DNA of 64,000 nt, taken from NCBI RefSeq assembly GCF_014837175.1, contig NZ_JACYFR010000004.1:1-64000 (forward strand). Reading direction: 5' to 3'. This DNA is from Cellulomonas sp. JH27-2. GTDB taxonomy: Bacteria > Actinomycetota > Actinomycetes > Actinomycetales > Cellulomonadaceae. Positions 54,354-63,825 of this stretch are shown piece by piece; the first letter of the stretch is position 1, and every line of letters begins with the position of its first letter. The translations under genes were made by a program, and so were the position numbers. Below the pieces are notes generated by a model. It did not search any database, had not been told where the DNA came from, and saw only the letters and a list, made by a program, of their open reading frames with translations.

Positions 54354-54758
54354 TCACCGGAGCGTGTAGTCGAACGTCACGCGGTGCGTGCCGTCGGCTT
54401 CGATGACCAGCGAACCGCCGCCCTCGATCCCGGCCAGGTCCCCGGTGCCGCTGCCGGGGACGATGGTGAAGTACTCGGCCGACCTGCCCGCGCCGCGGGT
54501 GGTGGCTGCGTGCGCGAAGTTGAACGCACCGGTGCGGCCGTCGAGCGAGCCCACGAACGACTCGATGGCGACATACGTACCGACCCCGCGCTCGGGGTCG
54601 AACGCCGACGTGAACAGGGTCGTCGACCGGCCCTCGGCGCCGCCCGAGTACAGCTTCTCCATCGTCGCGACCCCGACCCCGAGCGCCGTCGGCGCCTGCA
54701 CCGCGTCGACCGGGACCGGCGTGAACCCGCTGACCGTGAACGTCGTCTCTGTGAGCAT
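54354..54758 (-). CDS. DUF3224-family protein
   Basis: 134 residues, beta-rich, with LFTSAFDPERGVGTYVAIE, GRTGAFNFAHAAT and a DLAGIEGGGSLVIEADGTH ending, as in the small DUF3224 family of unknown role. The ATG at 54758 is preceded by TACGGT 6 bases upstream on the minus strand. It is convergent with the second ilvD; the 54 bases between show nothing certain. Confidence 0.82.
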   Translation of the reverse strand: MLTETTFTVSGFTPVPVDAVQAPTALGVGVATMEKLYSGGAEGRSTTLFTSAFDPERGVGTYVAIESFVGSLDGRTGAFNFAHAATTRGAGRSAEYFTIVPGSGTGDLAGIEGGGSLVIEADGTHRVTFDYTLR

Positions 54759-54764
54759 GCGGTG

Positions 54765-54770
54765 ACCGTA
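54765..54770 (-). promoter_or_regulatory. -10 box TACGGT, leaderless promoter of the DUF3224 gene
   Basis: On the minus strand TACGGT ends 6 bases before the ATG at 54758, with no ribosome binding site in between. Confidence 0.5.
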
Positions 54771-54851
54771 GCGCCGGACACCGACACGCCCGCCGGGCGC
54801 GGCGCCCTAGGGTGAGGGTGTCTGCTGGTTCGGGAGCGAGGGAGTGTCGTC

Positions 54852-55430
54852 GTGGGCAAGGTGCACGAGAGCATCGACGGGCGCCTTCGGACGTTCATCG
54901 AGCGGCAGCCCATGTTCTTCGTCGCGAGCGCGCCGAGCGGGCCGGACGGCCACGTCAACGTGTCGCCCAAGGGGATCCCCGGGTCGTTCGTCGTGATCGA
55001 CGACCACACGGTCGCGTACGTCGACATCACCGCGAGCGGCTCGGAGACCATCGCGCACCTGCGCCAGAACGGCCGCATCACCATCATGTTCTGCGCGTTC
55101 GACGGGCCGCCCAACATCGTCCGGCTGCACGGGCACGGCCGGTTCGTGACGCTCTACGACGAGGGGTTCGACGACCTGCTCGCGATGTTCCCGGGCGACC
55201 TGCCGGAGGAGCGCGGCACGCGGGCGGTGATCGTCGTCGACGTCGAGCGAGTCTCGGACTCGTGCGGGTACGGGGTGCCGCTCATGACCTTCGCCGGCGA
55301 GCGGGACCTCCTGCCCCCGTACATGGAGCGCAAGGGCGTCGAGGGCCGCGCCGACTACCGCCGGCTCAAGAACCGCGTGAGCATCGACGGCCTGCCGGCG
55401 TTCGACATGGATCCCGACGTGGCCGACTGA
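54852..55430 (+). CDS. pyridoxamine 5'-phosphate oxidase-family flavoprotein
   Basis: 192 residues of the split-barrel FMN-binding fold. HVNVSPKGIPGSFVVIDDH and NGRITIMFCAFDGPPNIVRLHG are typical of the F420/FMN-dependent oxidoreductase-like group rather than true PdxH. GTG at 54852 follows a GAGGGAG site. A TAGGGT -10 box at 54808-54813 would give a leader of about 40 bases. Substrate unknown. Confidence 0.85.
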   Translation: MGKVHESIDGRLRTFIERQPMFFVASAPSGPDGHVNVSPKGIPGSFVVIDDHTVAYVDITASGSETIAHLRQNGRITIMFCAFDGPPNIVRLHGHGRFVTLYDEGFDDLLAMFPGDLPEERGTRAVIVVDVERVSDSCGYGVPLMTFAGERDLLPPYMERKGVEGRADYRRLKNRVSIDGLPAFDMDPDVAD

Positions 55431-55522
55431 AACTGCCTGGTGAAACCGGCCACACGGCCCTCGCGGAGCCGGTACGGTTCGGGCAGTCACGACGACGGTG
55501 CGTGACGTGACGAGGGGGACAC

Positions 55523-56515
55523 GTGACCGCCGACCTGGCGATCTCCACGCGCGGCCTGCGCAAGACGTACCGACGGTTCAACCTGACGCGCTCCGTCGCG
55601 GTCGAGGGACTCGACCTCGACGTTCCGGTGGGCGGCGTGCACGGGTTCCTGGGGCCCAACGGGTCGGGGAAGACGACGACGATCCGCATGCTGCTGGGCC
55701 TCATCCGGGCCGACGAGGGCACGATGCGCTTGTTCGACCAGGAGGTGCCGCGCGCGCTGCCGCAGGTGGTCGGCCGCGTGGGGGCCATCGTCGAGCAGCC
55801 CAAGTTCTTCCCGAACTTCTCCGGGCGCCGCAACCTCATGCTGCTGGCGGGCGCGATCCACGCCGACCCGTCGCTCGTCGACGTCGTCCTGTCCGACGTC
55901 GGCCTCGCCGACCGCGCCAAGGATCGCTTCCGCAGCTACTCGCTGGGCATGAAGCAGCGGCTCGCCATCGCTGCGACGCTGCTCAAGGACCCAGACCTGC
56001 TGATCTTCGACGAGCCGACCAACGGCCTGGACCCGGCGGGGATCCGGGAGATCCGCGGCACCATGCGCGGGCTCGCGGACCGCGGCAAGACGGTGCTCGT
56101 CTCGAGCCACATCCTGGGCGAGGTCGAGCAGGTCGCCGACACCGTCTCGATCATCGCGCGCGGACGGCTGCTGGCCAGCGGTCGCGTGCAGGACCTCATC
56201 GGTGCCTCGGCTGTGACCACGGTGCGCGTCGGCGTGCACGACCCCGACGCGGCCGCGCAGGTCATCGCTGCGCGCGGCTGGGGCGTGCGGCGCGACGAGC
56301 GGATGCTGGTCGTCGACGGTGCGCCCGCGCCCGCCGCGATCACCGAGCTGCTGGCCGGCCACCGGCTGTTCGTCGACGAGCTCGTCCCGGTGCGCGCCGA
56401 CCTGGAGTCGGTGTTCCTCGAGCTCACCGCGGGCCAGGGGCCCGGCTCGCGAGCCGACGGCGGTGAGCACGGCCCGCACGGACGCCGCGCCCAGCCCGAG
56501 GGAGGTGCGCGATGA
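55523..56515 (+). CDS. ABC exporter ATPase, cassette 1
   Basis: 330 residues. Walker A GPNGSGKTT, signature YSLGMKQRLAIA and Walker B LLIFDEPTNGLDP are intact. The C-terminal 110 residues are an extra regulatory-type domain. GTG at 55523 follows GAGGGGG. Its stop overlaps its permease (ATGA). The same gene pair is repeated at 57579-59467, with recognisably similar sequence throughout (for example RGLRKTYR at the start and RLAIAATLL after the signature), so the region arose by duplication. Confidence 0.93.
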   Translation: MTADLAISTRGLRKTYRRFNLTRSVAVEGLDLDVPVGGVHGFLGPNGSGKTTTIRMLLGLIRADEGTMRLFDQEVPRALPQVVGRVGAIVEQPKFFPNFSGRRNLMLLAGAIHADPSLVDVVLSDVGLADRAKDRFRSYSLGMKQRLAIAATLLKDPDLLIFDEPTNGLDPAGIREIRGTMRGLADRGKTVLVSSHILGEVEQVADTVSIIARGRLLASGRVQDLIGASAVTTVRVGVHDPDAAAQVIAARGWGVRRDERMLVVDGAPAPAAITELLAGHRLFVDELVPVRADLESVFLELTAGQGPGSRADGGEHGPHGRRAQPEGGAR

Positions 56516-57495
56516 ACCTCCTGCGCGTCGAGCTCGCCCGGTTCTACGCCCGCGTCCTGCTCTGGTGCGTGGCGGTGGGTCTGTTCGTCGTGTCGGGGCT
56601 GGTCGTCTTCGACGCCTGGCACTCCTCCCGGCCGCCGTCGGCTGCAGCCGTGGCCGAGGCGCAGACGTTCTACGAGCAACAGCTCAAGGACTTCGAGGAG
56701 AACGGCGAGCAGATGGTCGCCGACTGCAAGGACCAGCAGTCGCAGGACCCGGACCCGAAGGCGGACTACGGCTGCGACCAGATGAAGCCGAAGCTCGAGT
56801 ACTACCTCCCGTACACGCCGAGCTTCGCCGGTGAAGGGGTCAGGTCGCTCGGGAACATCAGCATGGCGATCCTGCTCGTCGCGGGCCTGATGGGCACGAG
56901 CTTCGTCGCCGCCGAGTTCGCGAGCGGCGCGATCAGCAACTGGCTGACGTTCGCGCCGCGCCGCGTTCCCGTGTTCGCCAGCAAGCTCGGCGCCGCGTTC
57001 TTGGGCGTCCTGCCCGCCGTGATCCTGGCGGTGGGCGTCACCGCCGGTGGCATCGTGCTCGCCTACAGCTCCCACGGCCTGCTCGACGGTGTCACCGACG
57101 CTGCGTGGGCGGGCTTCCGCGACACGTCTCTGCGCCTCCTCGCCGTCGGACCGATCGCCGCCGTGGCGGGCGCCGCGCTCGCCTTCCTGCTGCGGCACAC
57201 GGCGGCCGTGCTGGGCGTGGTGATCGGCTGGGCCGTGGTGTGGGAGGGGTTGCTGCGGTCGCTCATCCCGACCCTCCAGCCCTACACGGTGGTGCTCGAC
57301 GTCACCGCGTGGGTGCAGGGCGGGACGACCTACTCCGTCGAGGACTGCGGCGTGCGTGCGCCGGACGGATCGATGACCTGCGAGTACGTCGAGCACACGC
57401 TGCACATGACGCAGGCCGGGCTGCAGCTCGGCGGGCTCGTCGTCGTGCTCGTCGTCGTCGCCCTGCTCGTGTTCCGCCGACGCGACGTGGCCTGA
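56512..57495 (+). CDS. ABC-2 type exporter permease, cassette 1
   Basis: 327 residues, six spans. The first extracytoplasmic loop carries Cys72 and Cys88, and the last loop Cys279 and Cys290, followed 37 residues later by the end FRRRDVA. The permease of cassette 2 has both cysteine pairs at matching places. Both pairs face outside by prediction, so disulfides are likely. The exported compound is unknown; family relatives include bacteriocin- and antibiotic-resistance exporters. Confidence 0.88.
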   Translation: MNLLRVELARFYARVLLWCVAVGLFVVSGLVVFDAWHSSRPPSAAAVAEAQTFYEQQLKDFEENGEQMVADCKDQQSQDPDPKADYGCDQMKPKLEYYLPYTPSFAGEGVRSLGNISMAILLVAGLMGTSFVAAEFASGAISNWLTFAPRRVPVFASKLGAAFLGVLPAVILAVGVTAGGIVLAYSSHGLLDGVTDAAWAGFRDTSLRLLAVGPIAAVAGAALAFLLRHTAAVLGVVIGWAVVWEGLLRSLIPTLQPYTVVLDVTAWVQGGTTYSVEDCGVRAPDGSMTCEYVEHTLHMTQAGLQLGGLVVVLVVVALLVFRRRDVA

Positions 57496-57578
57496 CCTGC
57501 AAGAACTTCAGTCCGGGGCGTTCCGCGCCGATGTCACCGGTGCACCGCGGCCGACCGGCCCGGGCGGACGGGTGGGCG

Positions 57579-58502
57579 ATGGGTGACGAGCCGGCGATCT
57601 GGACCCGGGGGCTGCGCAAGACGTACCGGTCGTTCACCATGCGCGAGGTCGTCGCGGTCCAGGGCCTCGACCTGCGCGTGCCCGCCGGTGGTGTGCACGC
57701 GTTCCTGGGGCCCAACGGCGCCGGCAAGACGACGACCATCCGGATGCTCCTGGGGATGGTGCGACCGGACGCCGGGGAGATCCGTCTGCTCGGGCACGCG
57801 CTCCCGCAGGGCCTCGAGCCCGCGTTGCGGCACGTGGGTGCGGTGGTGGAGCAGCCGACGTTCTACCCGCACTTCTCCGGCCGCGAGAATCTGATGCTGC
57901 TCGCCGTGGCGGCGGGCGTTCCCGCGTCGAAGGTCGATGCGGTGCTGGACCAGGTCGGCCTCGCCGGGCGCGGGCGCGACCGCTTCCGCAAGTACTCCCT
58001 CGGGATGCGCCAGCGGCTTGCGATCGCCGCAACCCTGCTGCGCGACCCGCAGCTCGTCATCCTCGACGAGCCGACGAACGGGCTGGACCCCGCGGGGATC
58101 CACGACGTGCGCGAGCTGATGAGGTCGCTCGCCGACCAGGGCCGGACCGTGCTCGTCTCCAGCCACGCGCTCGCGGAGGTCGAGCAGGTGGCGGACACGG
58201 TGTCGATCGTCGTGCGGGGTGCGTTGGTCGCGGAAGGGCGCGTCGCGGACCTGCTCGGTGAGCGGTCGGGCACGACCGTGCGGGTACGCGTGGACGAGAC
58301 GGACGACGCGGCCGCCGTCCTGCGGCGCACCGGGTGGACCGTGCGCGACGACGCCAACCACCTCGTCGTCGACGGTGCGCCGTCGGCGGCCGAGGTGAAC
58401 CGCTCGCTCGTGGCGTCGGGCATCTACGCGCACGAGCTGAGCCTGGTGCGGCCCGACCTGGAGGCGGTCTTCCTCGACCTCACGCGCGAGGTGGCCTCAT
58501 GA
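57579..58502 (+). CDS. ABC exporter ATPase, cassette 2
   Basis: 307 residues. Walker A GPNGAGKTT, signature YSLGMRQRLAIA and Walker B LVILDEPTNGLDP are intact. ATG at 57579 is chosen because the conserved domain starts close behind (IWTRGLRKTYRSF); an ATG at 57531 is also in frame. It begins 83 bases after permease 1 and overlaps permease 2 by 4 bases. Paralogue of the ATPase at 55523. Confidence 0.92.
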   Translation: MGDEPAIWTRGLRKTYRSFTMREVVAVQGLDLRVPAGGVHAFLGPNGAGKTTTIRMLLGMVRPDAGEIRLLGHALPQGLEPALRHVGAVVEQPTFYPHFSGRENLMLLAVAAGVPASKVDAVLDQVGLAGRGRDRFRKYSLGMRQRLAIAATLLRDPQLVILDEPTNGLDPAGIHDVRELMRSLADQGRTVLVSSHALAEVEQVADTVSIVVRGALVAEGRVADLLGERSGTTVRVRVDETDDAAAVLRRTGWTVRDDANHLVVDGAPSAAEVNRSLVASGIYAHELSLVRPDLEAVFLDLTREVAS

Positions 58503-59467
58503 CGCGTGCCCTGCGCGCCGAGCTCCGTCGGATCCGCCTGCGGACCGTCACGTGGCTGATGCTCGGCCTCCTGCTCGTCGTCGCCGCCGGGTTCGTCGCC
58601 ACGTCGTGGGACGACGCGCGGCCGAGGACGGCCGCCGAGCTCGCAGCAGCCCACGAGGCGTACGAGGACGACGTCCGCACCATCGCGGACATGGTCGTGC
58701 AGTGCCGTGCGCTCCGCGAGAAGAACCCTGACTTCGATCTCGACTGCGATCTGAAGGCCAACCCTGAGTCGTCGTATCTCTGGAGCGGCAGGTCCTTCGC
58801 TGACGTCCTGGCCAGTGCGGTCGACGGGCTCGCCGCGCCGCTCGCGGGCGCTGCGCTCGTCGTCGCGGTGTCGTTCGTGACGGCCGAGTTCGGCGCTCGG
58901 ACCATCGCGCCCTGGCTCGTCGTTGTCCCGCGCCGAACCCGGGTGGTGCTCAGCAAGACCTCGGCCGCCGCGATCGCCTCCGTGCCCGGCGCAGTGGTGA
59001 CCGTCGCGGTGACCGCGCTGGGCCTGATGGCGTTGTACGCGGCCTGCGGGCGCTCGGTCGGTGCGGCGGGCGTCTGGGGGCCCGTGGTGGGGACGGTCGG
59101 TCGTGAGCTGGTCCTGGTGGTGCTCGCCGCCGTCGTGGGCACGGGACTCGCCTTCGCGCTGCGGCACGCCACCGCGGTTCTCGGCGTCCTGGTCTGGTGG
59201 GTGATCGCCGTCGAGGTGACCCTCCCCGTGGTCCTGCCCGGGTGGGTCCCCGTGACGGTCGCGACGAACGCGAGCGCCTGGCTGACCGGTCGGGCGACGT
59301 ACACGGTCGAGCAGTGCACACCCGATCCTGCCCAACCCACGACGCCGTGGTGCCAGGACGTGGAGCACGTCGTCGGCGGGGGGCAGGGACTGATGGCGCT
59401 CGTCGTGCTGGCTGTGGTGGTCGCGCTGGCCGGCGTCCTCGTCTTCAAGCGACGGGACGTCACCTGA
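58499..59467 (+). CDS. ABC-2 type exporter permease, cassette 2
   Basis: 322 residues, six spans, paralogue of the permease at 56512. Cys69 and Cys83 lie in the first outer loop and Cys273 and Cys285 in the last; the second pair ends exactly 37 residues before the C-terminus, as in permease 1, and the tail FKRRDVT matches. Sequence elsewhere has diverged considerably, so the duplication is old or under divergent selection. Confidence 0.87.
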   Translation: MTRALRAELRRIRLRTVTWLMLGLLLVVAAGFVATSWDDARPRTAAELAAAHEAYEDDVRTIADMVVQCRALREKNPDFDLDCDLKANPESSYLWSGRSFADVLASAVDGLAAPLAGAALVVAVSFVTAEFGARTIAPWLVVVPRRTRVVLSKTSAAAIASVPGAVVTVAVTALGLMALYAACGRSVGAAGVWGPVVGTVGRELVLVVLAAVVGTGLAFALRHATAVLGVLVWWVIAVEVTLPVVLPGWVPVTVATNASAWLTGRATYTVEQCTPDPAQPTTPWCQDVEHVVGGGQGLMALVVLAVVVALAGVLVFKRRDVT

Positions 59468-59522
59468 CGCCCGTCCACTTGCTGGTCTCGTGAACCACGA
59501 TGTGAGACGGATCATGGGTGGC

Positions 59523-59551
59523 GTGACACCGCGCCTACGGAGGCGTAGCCT
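59523..59551 (+). promoter_or_regulatory. ilv operon promoter
   Basis: GTGACA (59523-59528), a 17-bp spacer and TAGCCT (59546-59551) form a good promoter. The leader peptide GTG begins 7 bases later, so the transcript would open directly with the leader ORF. A CTACG/CGTAG dyad (59535-59548) overlaps the -10. Confidence 0.65.
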
Positions 59552-59558
59552 CGCAGGC

Positions 59559-59603
59559 GTGCAGACGATCCTCCTCGTAGTACTTCCTGAGCGCGCCGGC
59601 TGA
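59559..59603 (+). CDS. ilvBNC leader peptide (Ile/Leu/Val-rich attenuator ORF)
   Basis: GTG at 59559 opens 14 codons, [14 protein letters not shown], then TGA. Six consecutive codons (Ile, Leu, Leu, Val, Val, Leu) are for the end products of the downstream pathway. A promoter ends 7 bases before it and a hairpin terminator lies 32 bases after it, 83 bases before ilvB. When branched-chain aminoacyl-tRNAs are short, ribosome stalling in this run should favour read-through. Attenuation of ilvBNC by such leaders is known in Corynebacterium; I infer the same here. Confidence 0.8.
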   Translation: MQTILLVVLPERAG

Positions 59604-59635
59604 GGCCACCCGCACAGGCCTCGTCAGCGCGCTCA
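59588..59635 (+). promoter_or_regulatory. competing RNA stems of the ilv attenuator
   Basis: TGAGCGCGC (59588-59596, in the end of the leader ORF) pairs perfectly with GCGCGCTCA (59627-59635). A nested GAGGCC (59602-59607) pairs with GGCCTC (59617-59622). The outer stem would form only when the ribosome does not cover the leader end. Its 3' edge abuts the 5' arm of the terminator, so the two structures can influence each other. Confidence 0.6.
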
Positions 59636-59675
59636 CCCCTCGTTCGCCCGTGCCGGGCCCGGGGGGTTTTGTTTT
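59635..59675 (+). terminator. ilv attenuator terminator
   Basis: An inner stem GCCCG/CGGGC (59646-59658, loop TGC) and outer ACCCC/GGGGT (59635-59639 with 59663-59667) are followed by TTTTGTTTT (59667-59675). It is the only clear T-tailed terminator in front of a coding region in the window, and its place between the leader ORF and ilvB marks it as a regulated terminator. Confidence 0.7.
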
Positions 59676-59757
59676 GCCCACCACGCACGACCTCGCAGAG
59701 CAGCACCACCAGCAGCACCAACCCGAGCAGCACCACCGCACGCAGGGAGACACATCG

Positions 59758-61599
59758 ATGGTCACCGGTCCTCACCCGGCGCCGCCGCGCACACCCGCCC
59801 CGTCGCCGACCGCCGTCCCGACCCCCGCCCGCACGACGCCGAGCGTCAGCGAGCAGGTCACCGGCGCGCAGTCGATCGTGCGCTCGCTCGAGGAGGTGGG
59901 CGCCGAGGTCGTCTTCGGCATCCCCGGTGGAGCGATCCTGCCGACGTACGACCCGCTGATGGACTCCACCCGCCTGCGCCACATCCTGGTGCGCCACGAG
60001 CAGGGCGGCGGGCACGCCGCGGCCGGCTACGCGTCGGCGACCGGGCGCGTGGGCGTCTGCATGGCGACGTCCGGTCCCGGCGCGACGAACCTCGTGACCC
60101 CCATCGCCGACGCGCACATGGACTCGGTCCCGCTGGTCGCGATCACCGGGCAGGTGGGCGCGTCGCTGATCGGCACGGACGCGTTCCAGGAGGCCGACAT
60201 CGTCGGCATCACGCTGCCCGTCACCAAGCACAACTACCTGGTCACCGACCCCGACGAGATCCCGCGCGTCATCGCGGAGGCGTTCCACATCGCGTCGACG
60301 GGTCGCCCCGGCCCTGTGCTCGTCGACATCGCCAAGTCCGCGATGCAGAGCCAGACCACGTTCGCCTGGCCGCAGGAGATCTCGCTGCCCGGCTACCACC
60401 CGGTGACCAAGCCGCACGCCAAGCAGATCCGCGAGGCGGCCCGGCTGCTCGCGACGGCTCGTCGGCCCGTCCTGTACGTCGGGGGCGGCGTGATCCGCGC
60501 CCGCGCATCGGCGGAGCTGCGCGCCCTCGTCGACGCGTCCGGCGCGCCCGCGGTGACCACCCTCATGGCCCGCGGCGCGCTGCCCGACTCGCACCCGCAG
60601 AACCTGGGTATGCCCGGCATGCACGGCACCGTGGCCGCCGTCGCGGCGCTGCAGAAGGCCGACCTGATCGTCGCCCTCGGTGCCCGGTTCGACGACCGCG
60701 TCACGGGCCTGCTGTCGAGCTTCGCGCCCGGTGCCGCGGTCGTCCACGCCGACATCGACCCGGCCGAGATCGGCAAGAACCGCACGGCGGACGTGCCGAT
60801 CGTCGGCGACCTGCGCGAGGTCATGGCCGACCTGCTGCCCGAGCTCGCTCGTGAGCACGCCCAGCACGGCAAGCCTGACCTCGAGGGCTGGTGGAAGACG
60901 CTCGACGACCTGCGCGAGTCCTTCCCGCTGGGCTTCGACGAGCCGTCGGACGGGCTGCTCGCGCCCCAGCACGTCATCTCCAGGATCGGCGCGCTGTCCG
61001 GCCCGGAGGCGACGTACGTCGCGGGCGTGGGCCAGCACCAGATGTGGGCCGCGCAATTCATCCGCTACGAGCGCCCCAACGCGTGGCTCAACTCGGGCGG
61101 TCTCGGCACCATGGGCTACTCGGTCCCCGCGGCCATGGGCGCGAAGGTGGGGGAGCCGGACCGCACGGTCTGGGCGATCGACGGCGACGGCTGCTTCCAG
61201 ATGACCAACCAGGAGCTGGCCACCTGCACGATCAACGAGATCCCGATCAAGGTCGCGATCATCAACAACTCATCGCTCGGCATGGTGCGCCAGTGGCAGA
61301 CCCTGTTCTACGAGTCGCGCTACTCCAACACGGACCTGCACACGGGCCACGGGACCAAGCGCGTGCCGGACTTCGTCAAGATGGCGGACGCGTACGGGGC
61401 CGTGGGCCTGCGGTGCGAGTCCAAGGCCGACGTCGACGCGACGATCAAGCGCGCGCTCGAGATCAACGACCAGCCCGTGGTCGTCGACTTCACGGTCTCG
61501 CGCGACTCGATGGTGTGGCCGATGGTCGCCGCCGGCGTGAGCAACGACAAGATCCAGTACGCCCGGGGCATCAGCCCGGCGTGGGACCGGGAGGACTGA
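59758..61599 (+). CDS. ilvB: acetolactate synthase, catalytic subunit
   Basis: 613-residue ThDP enzyme, first common step of valine, leucine and isoleucine synthesis. [15 protein letters not shown], the catalytic Glu in [14 protein letters not shown], and the ThDP-magnesium motif from GDGCFQM to [11 protein letters not shown] are visible. ATG at 59758 follows GGGAGA. The first 37 residues are Pro/Ala/Thr-rich and not conserved. It is followed by ilvN after 53 bases. Confidence 0.97.
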   Translation: MVTGPHPAPPRTPAPSPTAVPTPARTTPSVSEQVTGAQSIVRSLEEVGAEVVFGIPGGAILPTYDPLMDSTRLRHILVRHEQGGGHAAAGYASATGRVGVCMATSGPGATNLVTPIADAHMDSVPLVAITGQVGASLIGTDAFQEADIVGITLPVTKHNYLVTDPDEIPRVIAEAFHIASTGRPGPVLVDIAKSAMQSQTTFAWPQEISLPGYHPVTKPHAKQIREAARLLATARRPVLYVGGGVIRARASAELRALVDASGAPAVTTLMARGALPDSHPQNLGMPGMHGTVAAVAALQKADLIVALGARFDDRVTGLLSSFAPGAAVVHADIDPAEIGKNRTADVPIVGDLREVMADLLPELAREHAQHGKPDLEGWWKTLDDLRESFPLGFDEPSDGLLAPQHVISRIGALSGPEATYVAGVGQHQMWAAQFIRYERPNAWLNSGGLGTMGYSVPAAMGAKVGEPDRTVWAIDGDGCFQMTNQELATCTINEIPIKVAIINNSSLGMVRQWQTLFYESRYSNTDLHTGHGTKRVPDFVKMADAYGAVGLRCESKADVDATIKRALEINDQPVVVDFTVSRDSMVWPMVAAGVSNDKIQYARGISPAWDRED

Positions 61600-61652
61600 G
61601 CGCGATGAACCTTGATGCCACAGCCCGACCCACGGATGCAGAGGACTGAACC

Positions 61653-63249
<1,597 letters not shown>

Positions 63250-63262
63250 TCTCGACTCACGG

Positions 63263-63293
63263 AACGGCACCCCGGGGCTCCTGGGGTGCCGTT
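63263..63293 (+). terminator. terminator of ilvBNC
   Basis: A perfect 11-bp stem, AACGGCACCCC (63263-63273) with GGGGTGCCGTT (63283-63293), and a 9-base loop, 13 bases behind the ilvC stop. Confidence 0.85.
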
Positions 63294-63339
63294 CGTCGTT
63301 CGTGCGCAAGGATGGACCGACGACGACGAAGGGTTGACG

Positions 63340-63759
63340 ATGACCGACACCACGGCTGACGACGAGTACGGCGCGGACGCGATCGCGACGGACGGCGACG
63401 ACCGCATCAGTGCGTTCTGGCAGGCGGCCCGTGGCCACCTGGGCTTCGGCAAGATGGAGTCGATCGTGGGCGGCAACCCGCTCGACGTGGTCCCGCCGCC
63501 GTCGTTCTCGTACGGCGAGGGTGCGGAGGCCGACGAGGTGCTGGCGCAGATCCTGGCGGGCTCGAAGACGGAGTCGTCGTACCCGCGTGCCGAGTCCGGT
63601 GACGAGCTCCCGCGGGTGGGGGACGTCGCGATCGTGCTGGACGGCAGCGGTGAGCCGAAGGCGCTGATCCGCACCACCGAGGTGGAGGACGCGGACCCGG
63701 TCGTGGAGCGGTTCGAGCTCGTGTACCCCCTGAACGGCCCGACGCCTGCGGTGGACTGA
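63340..63759 (+). CDS. ASCH-domain protein, short C-terminus
   Basis: 139 residues. FWQAARGHLGFG, ADEVLAQILAGSKTESSYP and LPRVGDVAIVLDGSGEPKALIRTTEVE match the ASCH fold, a PUA-like domain thought to bind RNA or modified nucleosides. The usual ending with an acidic EGEGD stretch and a following helix is missing; the protein stops after ELVYPLNGPTPAVD. It may be a short variant or truncated. ATG 63340 is set by the domain; a weak AAGGG site precedes. Confidence 0.75.
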   Translation: MTDTTADDEYGADAIATDGDDRISAFWQAARGHLGFGKMESIVGGNPLDVVPPPSFSYGEGAEADEVLAQILAGSKTESSYPRAESGDELPRVGDVAIVLDGSGEPKALIRTTEVEDADPVVERFELVYPLNGPTPAVD

Positions 63760-63813
63760 CCAGCGCGATGGCCGAGGAGTGAGACGGGCGTCCCGGTGGG
63801 TGGGATGCGGTCG

Positions 63814-63819
63814 TAGGGT
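63814..63819 (+). promoter_or_regulatory. -10 box TAGGGT, leaderless promoter of leuB
   Basis: TAGGGT ends 6 bases before ATG 63826, so leuB is probably transcribed separately from ilvBNC as a leaderless message. Confidence 0.6.
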
Positions 63820-63825
63820 GGCGAC

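Noticed and set aside
59486-59508. GTCTC/GAGAC dyad upstream of the ilv promoter as an operator
   Set aside because: Only 5-bp arms with a 13-base spacer; such dyads are frequent by chance in GC-rich sequence.
61605-61649. 14-codon ORF (MNLDATARPTDAED) between ilvB and ilvN as a possible second leader peptide
   Set aside because: No run of branched-chain codons, no terminator hairpin behind it and no promoter. Probably chance in a short spacer.
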